Shown here one piece after another: positions 56,277-64,000 of a stretch of 64,000 bases of DNA. Each line of letters begins with the position of its first letter. Positions within the stretch are counted from its first letter, which is position 1. The DNA comes from Phanerodontia chrysosporium (lineage: Eukaryota > Basidiomycota > Agaricomycetes > Polyporales > Phanerochaetaceae). The notes beneath the pieces were generated by a model. The model saw only the letters and a program-made list of their open reading frames with translations. It did no database searches and was not told the origin of the DNA. The position numbers were made by a program, and so were the translations under genes. The stretch covers positions 2,170,001-2,234,000 of the forward strand of contig MJGA01000001.1 of assembly GCA_001910725.1 (NCBI GenBank). Direction: 5' to 3'.

Positions 56277-57056
56277 ATGAAGGTAAACAGCATCCATTGT
56301 ATGCGCATCACGCTAGAGCTAACCACACGCTTCTGCAGCTCGCTACCAAGGAGGAGCTCGAGGGACACCAGGCTGCCACCATCCGCGGCGCTATCGAGGG
56401 TGTCATCGCCGGCACCGCACTCGCCCTGCCGCTCGGCTACTGGGCGAACAAGAAGTGGCCCGCCTTCCGCCGCATGCCGCCACAGCTCAAGGCACTCGCC
56501 GCGATCCTCATCATCATCCCCGCGTACTCCGTGCAGGCCGAGCGGCGCGGCGTCGAGTTCGACGAGTCGACCTGGACCGGCGCGGGCGCCATGGAGCTGC
56601 GTCGCGCCAAGTCCGAGGAGGAGAAGCACTGGGAGTCGCTCTCCGCCGCCGGCAAGTTCAAGGAATGGGCGATGCAGAACCAGTACAAGGTCATCGTCGG
56701 CAGCTGGGCCGCCTCCATGGCCGTCGCCGGCGCGATCGTCATGGCGAACCGCCACCAGACGATGCCCCAGAAGATCGTGCAGGCGCGTATGTGGGCGCAG
56801 GGCCTCACCATCGGTGTCATCATCGGCGCGGGTGTCCTCACCCAGAGCCAGCGGCAGAAGCGGTTCGAGGAGCGCGTAAGTCCTATTTCTGTTGTGCCCC
56901 GAGTACCGCGCGCTGACACCTGGCCGTTGCTTCCTCTAGACTGTCGACCACTCGTGGGCGAACATCGTTGAGGAGACCCAGAAGGAGGAGGCAGAGGCGG
57001 CAGCGCACAACGCGCCGAAGCTTGAGATCCCTGCTGCCCTCAAGGCGCACGCGTAG
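56277..57056 (+). CDS. RCF2: Respiratory supercomplex factor 2-like HIG1-domain protein
   Basis: Mitochondrial inner-membrane protein that associates with cytochrome c oxidase and supercomplexes. Exon 1 encodes only MK; after an intron at 56283-56338 it reads LATKEELEGHQAATIRGAIE. An N-terminal hairpin has VIAGTALALPLGYWANKKWP and LKALAAILIIIPAYSVQAER. The C-terminal HIG1 hairpin is VIVGSWAASMAVAGAIVMAN with a TIGVIIGAGVLTQSQRQKRF segment. Between them MPQKIVQARMWAQGL holds the isotype motif (Q/I)x3(R/H)xRx3Q with Gln at the R/H position. A second intron near 56877-56938 precedes the charged C-terminal tail ending ALKAHA. The four-helix layout with the HIG1 domain last supports Rcf2 over Rcf1. 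Confidence 0.87.
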
Positions 57057-58448
57057 ACATCTACCGGCATACCCCCCTTCCCTCCCATAATGACCATCAG
57101 GACACTGCAATACCTTTTGCATCTCTTCAGGAGCATTTGTACCTTACAGGCTGCGTAATATTCGCCTGACTAGCAATACCTTTCACTGTAGAAAATTACA
57201 TTATTCGCCAACACGTTCGTTCGGTACCACACGCTGTATTACCTCTTGACACTCGGAGCATATACACCGAGTAGTAGACATGACACGACTGTATTTATGG
57301 GCTCAAATACCACTAGAGTGCAGTCTCAACCGGACTGAGTGCACCACTGCAGTCAAAGAAAACATGTGAACTATTCTGCTGAGCAAGCTCGAAAGGCGTG
57401 TGTGGCGAATGTATATAACAAATGAGAGCCTATCTTGAGAACAGACCCACAGTATGTCAACAGAAACTTTGCGAAGAAGTCTTCTTTGCCATTGAGTCTT
57501 GACCCCCTTCGGCCAGGAGCAGGGCGGTCTGACTTGCTCAGGGTCGCACGTAACTTCCCTGCTGGTCGTCCTAATCAATATGTATGAGAGCTCTCGCTTT
57601 GGGGCAGAACGAAAGCTGGTGCACCTAACGCATTACTGGTGATTCCTACGCGGTTCACTGAGTGCCCAGGAACTAATCCGAGTTATTTACGGATACTTAC
57701 TGTAACTTACACATTAGACGCCTATGTAAGAAATAGGAACTTACCCCATTCACTTCATCACCACCTTCGAATGTTCTTCCACAACCACTGGTAACGTCGT
57801 GTCTCATGAGTCTCGCCACAATAATTCTGACCCATCCCTTCTCAGTTGAATATACTCCAGACATGGCTATAGCTCTGAAACTGATGTCAAGTCATACCGT
57901 CTGCCTTATCTCACTGGCGACACCAGTGGGACACGTCTATCGAGCACGGTGCCGGTAAGCGCGACACTTGGTCGGACCCGTGACCCTCCCCGCACATCAG
58001 TGTACACGCACACAGCAAAACAAGCACATGAACACGTCTCACTGTGACGGCACTCATGCGGAACGCTAACAAGCACGTCCCTGCGCTCCCACCGTCTTGT
58101 GGGTCCAGCCGCCTCGGGCACGGTTGTGTGTGCTTTCGTGCCCTCGTACGCTCGCGCAGCCACGCACGCTGCAGCCGCGCCAATCGCAGGCCCCCGCGCG
58201 CCGCACCAGCGGCGCCACGCACCCAAGAATGTCGCTCGCCTTGCGCCCGCCGGGCCCGTCCCTGTTTCTGCGCGACGGCAGGCATCGCCCGCGGAGGGAC
58301 CCCATGCGCGGCGTGCCGGACGCGCTCGCGGGGCACGGGACCCGCTGGTTCCATCACGGCCGCTGTGCTGGCGCATATACAAGGGCGCAGATGGCCCCAG
58401 CCGCGCCGGTAGAGCTGCCCCTCCCGACCTGACCACCCGCGCCGCGCA
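57057..58448. other. 1.4 kb gene-poor stretch between RCF2 and the second MFS gene
   Basis: The first 700 bp are AT-richer, the last 500 bp very GC-rich. Long overlapping frames on both strands at 57900-58750 have Arg/Ala/Cys-rich translations typical of chance frames. A gcatatacaag TATA-like sequence lies at about 58373-58383, 70 bp before the next ATG. Confidence 0.5.
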
Positions 58449-61005
58449 ATGGAGCCCGTGCCTGTGGAGTTTGCCGACGCGGCGAAGAGGAAGGTGCTCA
58501 CGAAGAGGGTGCTCTGGAAGCTCGACACGCATGTGCTTCCTGCGCTGGCTCTCGTACGTAGCGTATGTCCGTCCGTCTGCTGCGGGATCTCATGCTGCGG
58601 GGGGTCTAGCTGTGGCTGGCGAACTTCATCGATAGGTCGAATATCGGGAACGCTAGGTCCTTGAGATTGATAACTCTCGATGGCACGCATGTTCACTCTA
58701 AGGTTTCCCTTCATCAGGATCGCTGGCCTGGAGAAAGACACACATCTGCATGGCAATCAATACAATACAGCACTTGCAAGTTTGTAGTCGTTCACATCCA
58801 TCTCATTGTACCTGATGTACTGACCATGTGGCGGCAGTCTTCTTCATCTCGTGAGTCTCTGGAATGTGCAATATCGAGCGTGCTAACTCCTCCTCAGCTA
58901 TATTATTGTCGAGCTTCGTGAGTACTGTAATCTGCATACCACCTTATTTGACTGCTGACATTACCGCTCAGCATCGAACTGGGTTCTTAAGAAGGTCAAG
59001 CCGAGCAGATGGTTGCCCTTGATCGTTGCAGTGTGGGGCGTAGTGACCACCATGACCGGTGTGGTCCACAGCTTCTCGGGTCTGTTGGCCATTCGCTTCT
59101 TCCTCGGGCTGTGCGAGGGCGGTCTCCTTCCTGGCATTGTGAGTTTTACTGTGTCCTGCGTGCAACCATTTCTCAACGTGACACGCCATCGCTAGGTCCT
59201 CTACCTTAGCACGTTATATAGACCGCACGAGCTGCAACAAAGGTGCGCGAAGGCCTGGTACCGACCACACTGACGACCCTGACCATCATACGCTCAGAGT
59301 CGGCGTGTTTTACGCATCCGCATCGCTCTCTGGTGCTTTCGGAGGTGAGTCTCGTTTCTAGACGCGGATCGCACCAGGCTAAAAGTCGCTACACCTTCCT
59401 TCGATCAGGCCTTCTTGCTTCTGCAATCCTCAAGATGGACGGCGTGGGCAACCTCGCGGGCTGGCGCTGGATATTCATCCTCGAGGGCATCGCGACGATC
59501 CTCATCGCGCTCTTCTCATGGGCGACCATGCCCGCCGACCTTGCCTCCGCCAAGTTTTTCACAGAGGAAGAGCGGGCCTTCGCGCGTAAGACCCCTTCTA
59601 CTGCGCGCTCCCCTCCATGCGAACACTGACGCTCGGTGCAGTCTGGCGGTTCCGCGAGGCGCACGCCGTCGTCACAGGCGCACCGTTGTCCGAGCCCGCC
59701 CAGATGATCAACGCCGACCCCGAGAAGGAAGGCGAGGTCCAGATCGAGGTCCAGCCGCCGCACTACGTCGTACACCAGGAGGACGAGAAGTTCGAGTGGC
59801 GCGAGGTCGTGCGCGGCGCGCTCGACGTGCAGGTCTGGCTCACGGCGTTCGCGTACATGGGCATCATCGTCAGCCTGTACAGCTATTCGCTGTTCATGTG
59901 AGTGCCGGTCTGGTGTGTGTTCGAGAAGCTGGGGCTCAAAGGGTGTCTGGACAGCCCGACCATCGTGGCAGGCCTTGGGTTTACTGGCGAGGAGGCTCAG
60001 CTGCACACAGGTACGCGAGACACCATCGTGATTGTGGGTAGAATTCGGAGACTGATGATCTTCCACAGTCCCTCCATACGTGCCCGCCGTTGTTTTCACG
60101 GTCGTAGTAGCGGTAGCCAGCGACAAGTTAAAGATGCGAGGGCCCTTTATGCTCCTGTTCCTCCCCATTGCCGCGATAGGTGTGTACAAGCATTGTTCAT
60201 ACCCGGACGGTGATACTTATGCTTTGGATCCAGGGTATATCCTGGCTATTGTAGCAAAAGTAAGTAGCGGCACGAAAGGCGTGTCGCATCCTGGAATGCT
60301 TACAGCAGAGCTCTGCTTCAGACAAATCTGCAGCGCTACGTAGCTGGTACGTACATCCGCGCTACACTGCACGAATCAGCAAGCTGAGCATCACTCAGTC
60401 CATCTCATCGCCACCGGAATGCAAGTATCGGCCCGTTCTCGAGCCCGCCCTCTGCTGACCCGATCCTACTATAGCTATCCGTGCGGGCCGTGCATCCTTT
60501 CCATCTTGCCCAACAACTGTGCTGGGCACTACAAGAAGGCCACAGCAGTTGCTCTGCAGCTTGCCATCGCGAACTGCGGGTGAGCACCATGATGTCGGTG
60601 GCTCGTGACTGTGCGATGACGTGGTCTACCATTAGCGGATTCGTGGCGACGTTCGTGTATACCTCTGGTGAGATACATGCTATGCTGCGCCACATATCCA
60701 CACTCACCTCGGCTTGTCTGTAGACCAGGCACCCGAGTACAAGACTGGGCACAGCATCGTGCTCGCGTTCGTCGTGGCCGCTTGGGTCTTCGTTGCGCTC
60801 AACGTGTACGTACCAGCTCGTTAGCCTTTTGCGGTAACGCGGCTCATCTCATCACTTACGCAGCGCGTATTGCTTTTGGGAGAACAAGGCCCGTGCGGAC
60901 GGCCGTCGGGACGGGCAGCTGGAGAAGTACCAGGAGCTCTGGGACTCGGGCAAGACGCGTGCGCCCATCGGCGACCGCGCACCATCGTTCCGTTTCACAC
61001 TATGA
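58449..61005 (+). CDS. MFS transporter, allantoate permease (Dal5/anion:cation symporter) family
   Basis: Plasma-membrane symporter of the Dal5/Tna1/Liz1 group, which takes up organic anions such as allantoate, nicotinate or pantothenate. MEPVPVEFADAAKRKVLTKR is followed by KLDTHVLPALAL, LWLANFIDRSNIGNA (the family's D-R-x-N-x-G-N motif), YIIVELPSNWVLKKVKPSRW, GVVTTMTGVVHSFSGLLAIR, RFFLGLCEGGLLPGI and GWRWIFILEGIATILIALFS. The second half has VWLTAFAYMGIIVSLYSYSL, MRGPFMLLFLPIAAIG, NCAGHYKKATAVALQLAIAN and FVVAAWVFVALNV, ending RAPSFRFTL. At least twelve introns split it into small exons; edges were followed by frame and consensus. No frame break seen. Substrate cannot be assigned from sequence alone. 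Confidence 0.85.
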
Positions 61006-61332
61006 GCCTCGAATTCGTGCCGCTCTCCTTATCACCGGGCGGAGCCGCACATCCACACCATTGTACGATTTAGTTACCATATAAATGTATTGCGCGAAGA
61101 GGGCTGAAAATGACGCTGAGATGCTATGCGATACATGCGAGCACTGAAAGATAGATGCGGGCGCGTGCGAGTGCAAGAAATGAAGGTGAGGTCGTGACGG
61201 TCGTGAGAGGAAGGAGGGTTAAGTTATCAAAATAATAAATCAGAGAGAGAGAGAGAGAGAGACGAAGGAATCAGACATAGAATCTGATGTACATAGTCAG
61301 CAAGTTGTCGTGGATAGATGGAATGACACGAC
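61006..61332. other. Intergenic between convergent MFS and RasGAP genes
   Basis: About 325 bp that should contain both 3' UTRs and the AG microsatellite. No gene. Confidence 0.5.
61242..61262 (+). repeat. (AG)n microsatellite
   Basis: About ten tandem AG units between the convergent MFS and RasGAP genes, 70 bp outside the RasGAP stop codon. A simple repeat likely to be length-polymorphic. Confidence 0.9.
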
Positions 61333-64000
61333 TCACTTCTTGTTGATCTGCCACAGTAGCAAGTTCAAGTTAAACTTGGCTAGGCCGTTGAAGAGAGTGA
61401 GTGACGCTTTGTTCTCGAATTGCGCCTGGAGGAGCTCCTCCATCTTGACATCGGCGTAAGCCATCCGGTTCGTGATGCCTAGAGCGGTGTTGAAGATCTC
61501 GATAGTGAAGACACCGACGTTGTTGGATGACAGAACGATATCCATCTTGTCGAACTGGCGGGGGAGTATTGGTCGATGGAGAGCAGTATGCCTTTCTCGT
61601 AGAAATGCTGGGCGCTGTATCTATACGAGCCGAACTGAGGAGTCTTCCCCGACTTCTGAAGGTCGCGCATGTGGAAGTATTGTTTGGTGAAGGGCAAGAC
61701 GAATCGCTTCTTCCTGTGCGGAGTGTCAGAAGGCCGACAGTGCGCATGTAGTGAAGACGTACCCCTTTCCGCGTTGCATAGTCTGCATGGCGCCCTCTAT
61801 GTAGACGTGGTAGCTGTTGATCTGCTCCTCGTAGTTCTTCTTGCGCTTCTCGAGATACTCCAATGCTTCCTCCATGCTCTTCTTCTCGTTCTGGCGCTGC
61901 ACTCGGCGACGATTCTTGCTACGCACATCGCCCGCGATGGCGTTCAGAACACCTTGGTAGCCGTCAGCACGCGAGATCAATCCTCGCTTCTCGAGCTCGA
62001 GGAGGTAGAATATGGCGTGGGCCTTGACTTCTCGGAATGTCATACTAACACAGAATCGGATTAGTATCCTGATTCGCAGGTACGAAGATAGACTTACGCT
62101 CGAATGTCCTCCAACCGATAAGCGTCATCGGTAAGGGTTGTCGACGGCATCCGGCGCTGCTGCTTGTACTGTTCGCGCTCCATCTCTTCTAGAATGGCTT
62201 CCCAAGCCAGTTCGTGCTCGTCGTTCACGGGCTGCATCAAAGACTCGACCAGATCCTTGGCGGGTTGCACGCGCAGAATGGCGAGAACAGCGCGTTTTGC
62301 CTGCACCCATATGGCCTTCTCATTGGCGCTTGGGTCTAGTCGCGGTTTAGGATGGCGAGAAGGAATGAACAGAGCACCACTCACCCTTGACATGGGCAAA
62401 ACGATTGGTCAACTGCAGCTCTATTGCAGCATCGCGTGCGTCGTGCAGTTCATCGTTACCGAGATGAGGCACACCGTCTAGCTCATGTAAGATGACAGCA
62501 AGTGTATCCTCCCGCCCCGAAGCCTAACCAAACCTCAGCAAGGTACCGCTGTAAAATTGTATGGACATACCAAGTCGCCCAAATGTTGCGACAGAAGCGT
62601 ATGCATAGCATACACTTCGTTTGGCGAAATGTATATTGACTTCGGCTGTACGGTAGCGTCTAGGAACTCGTGGGCGTGGTAATGAGTCTCCGCATCAGGG
62701 ACATTCGAGACTGTCAAAGGGCATACATGAGCAACAGAAACAGGTTGCAAGATCCGGAATCCCAACCTTCAAACAACCAGGTTGTCATTTGCTGGATGGC
62801 ATTCCTGACATAGTCATTCACAGGAATGTAGTGAGGATTCTCGTCGCCAAACTCGAGACCACTCGTGATCTGGGTGAGCATTCGAGAGATCTGCGCAAGA
62901 TTCTTCCGTGTCTCGACATTGATAGTCTCCTTCACGATGTCGAAGGTCTCCGGTGTCCTGTCCATAGCTGTAGAGCGCTGCTGATACGACTGTGAAATGA
63001 TGCACTCACATGATGGCTGGATTGATATAACGGTAGTATACCAATCGTGCAACGCAAGCAGCGTAGACCTCGTCTGGAACGTTAGGGAACCGCTCCTACA
63101 TGCAACCAATTCTTCAGCAATAGTTGGCATATTTGGGTCCTTACGACATACCTTCAATGTGATAAGGGTCTCTCGGGCGATGTATCGCATGCCATAGGGC
63201 ATTCGAGCGGTTGACTGGGTCAGTGCCGTAACAAAGACATCAGTCCACCATTGCAGCAACTGTAGGTCTAAAACGACTAGTCAGCACCAGAGACCGCGTT
63301 CAGATGAAGGCGACATACGTCGAATATACTCCGCGCGGGTGTCGGGATCCTGCAGCGCTTCACGGAACGGGATGTTCTTGGGCAAGTTGCTTGGCTGCCC
63401 TGTCCGAGTTTCAAGGAGGTCGATCTTGTTCCGATAGATCTAATACTATCTCAGGGCCACCATTAAGCTCATGAATAGATGTGCATACGATGCTTGGATC
63501 CGTTTCGAGGTCAATCTCTTCGGCAGAATCCACCAGATCTGTGATCGCAGTTTGCAGAGTCTCCCGAACGTATACCGTTTGCTTGGGTCGGATGTAAGGG
63601 ACAACGAGGCTGACAAACATAGGATGCCCTTTGATCACGTCCTCGATGGTTTCTGCAGTCTTGATCTCCTCGTGAATCGCAGTCTATTACAATCGTCAGC
63701 ATCAACAGCACAAAGTCAGCTGCGAGCTAGGCACCTGGAAGAGCTTGAGCAGCAGGTAGTCTTCCCGACGGTCCTGCCCGTAACCGAAGAGCGTGAGCGT
63801 AACGCGTTCGACAAGCTTGCGGTTCTTCTCAAGGCCCTTGTCGGCAGTGATCAGAGTGAACAAACGGGACAGGTATTCTGGCTTGGTCTGCAGAAGGTAA
63901 AACAGCTGCTGATAGAGCTCCAACTTTCGCTTGGCAGCATGGTCCAGAGTGCTTGGACCAGCGAACGGGTCTCCATGAGCAGCGAGGACAGATGCCCGAG
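61333..64000 (-). CDS. IQGAP-class Ras GTPase-activating protein, N-terminal part outside window (one-base frame break near 61562)
   Basis: GAP-related domain plus RasGAP C-terminal domain as in S. pombe Gap1/Sar1 and IQGAPs; it switches Ras off. Entering at the right edge: ELYQQLFYLLQTKPEYLSRL, VTLTLFGYGQDRREDYLLLK, PMFVSLVVPYIRPKQTVYVR, NLPKNIPFREALQDPDTRAE and the signature RLVYYRYINPAIM-TPETFDI. Then ARKNLAQISRMLTQ-like helices, LDATVQPKSIYISPNEVYAM, a coiled region (KSMEEALEYLEKRKKNYEEQ) and the RasGAP_C block FVLPFTKQYFHMRDLQKSGK, FGSYRYSAQHFYEKGILLSI, FNTALGITNRMAYADVKMEE, ending LLLWQINKK. About seven introns. The frame moves by one base between SIDQYSP and FDKMDIV at the + strand G5 run 61560-61564. 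No calponin or IQ part is visible here; it may lie beyond 64000. Confidence 0.87.

Noticed and set aside
57906..58756. Long overlapping open frames on both strands before the second MFS gene
   Set aside because: They exist in several frames at once in a very GC-rich block and have Arg/Ala/Cys-rich translations, the usual picture of chance frames.
5681..61564. Programmed ribosomal frameshifting as the reason for the recurrent frame changes
   Set aside because: The sites have no slippery heptamers or common downstream structure, they affect many unrelated housekeeping genes, and the only shared feature is a short C-run, which points to base-calling error.
62814..63005. A possible frame break in the RasGAP after INPAI
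   Set aside because: Choosing the acceptor at the GGACAG a few bases further gives INPAIM-TPETFDIV in frame, so no base error is needed.
1..64000. A biosynthetic, mating-type or mobile-element cluster
   Set aside because: The genes are unrelated housekeeping genes; STE14 acts on pheromones but no pheromone, receptor or homeodomain gene was recognised, and no transposase, reverse transcriptase or terminal repeat was seen.

Overview
The window reads as nuclear DNA of a basidiomycete fungus, most probably an Agaricomycete (the Polyporales affiliation is only a guess from overall protein similarity). The reasons are dense protein-coding genes split by many short GT-AG introns (about 45-60 nt), GC-rich exons, fungal-specific families (Fmp27, DUF2985, DUF7704, FEX, Sur1-type GT32, Rcf2) and very compact divergent or convergent gene spacing. 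No rRNA, tRNA, CRISPR, transposon or virus-like element was recognised. I annotate 23 protein genes; two are cut by the window edges (DPB2 at the left, a RasGAP at the right).

Layout: 1-13.4 kb holds DPB2 (-), a PHAF1/UPF0183 gene (+), an SDT1-like HAD nucleotidase (-), ribosomal eL6 (+), a COX18/OXA1 insertase (+), a DUF7704 membrane protein (-), the fluoride exporter FEX (+), casein kinase 2 beta (+) and ribosomal eL36 (+). 14.1-29.0 kb holds a VTT/SNARE-associated Golgi-type membrane protein, the ~9.7 kb Fmp27/Hobbit bridge-like lipid-transfer gene and a DUF2985 membrane protein, all on +. 29.4-42.7 kb holds an RGG-box 2H phosphoesterase (+), methionine synthase MET6 (-), a xylitol/sorbitol dehydrogenase (-), an unrecognised charged probable nuclear protein (+), mitochondrial EF-G2 (MEF2, -) and the prenylcysteine methyltransferase STE14 (+). 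43.0-64.0 kb holds ribosomal uL6/RPL9 (-), PCF11 (+), a Swt1-type PIN endoribonuclease (+), a Sur1-type inositolphosphoceramide mannosyltransferase (+), an MFS transporter (-), Rcf2-like HIG1 protein (+), a second MFS transporter (+) and an IQGAP-class RasGAP (-).

The genes are ordinary housekeeping genes, not one pathway or cluster. Loose themes are mitochondria (COX18, MEF2, RCF2), translation (eL6, eL36, uL6), membrane lipids and trafficking (Fmp27, VTT protein, MIPC mannosyltransferase) and Ras signalling (STE14 methylates prenylated proteins; RasGAP switches Ras off).

The most striking signal is technical: at least ten places where a conserved reading frame is broken by exactly one missing base, nearly always a C of the coding strand at or next to a C-run, spread over eight conserved genes on both strands (eL6, CK2-beta, Fmp27 twice, DUF2985, the 2H protein twice, MET6, MEF2, RasGAP). 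This is best explained by homopolymer undercalling in the assembly, not by pseudogenes. An eleventh break, in the first MFS gene, is of another kind. I found no convincing undescribed biological system. Of biological interest are a triple ACGCG array upstream of DPB2, a CACGTG plus TATAAA arrangement upstream of MET6, the RGG plus 2H domain pairing, a PPxY motif in the tail of the Golgi mannosyltransferase, and the unrecognised gene at 37.4-38.9 kb.
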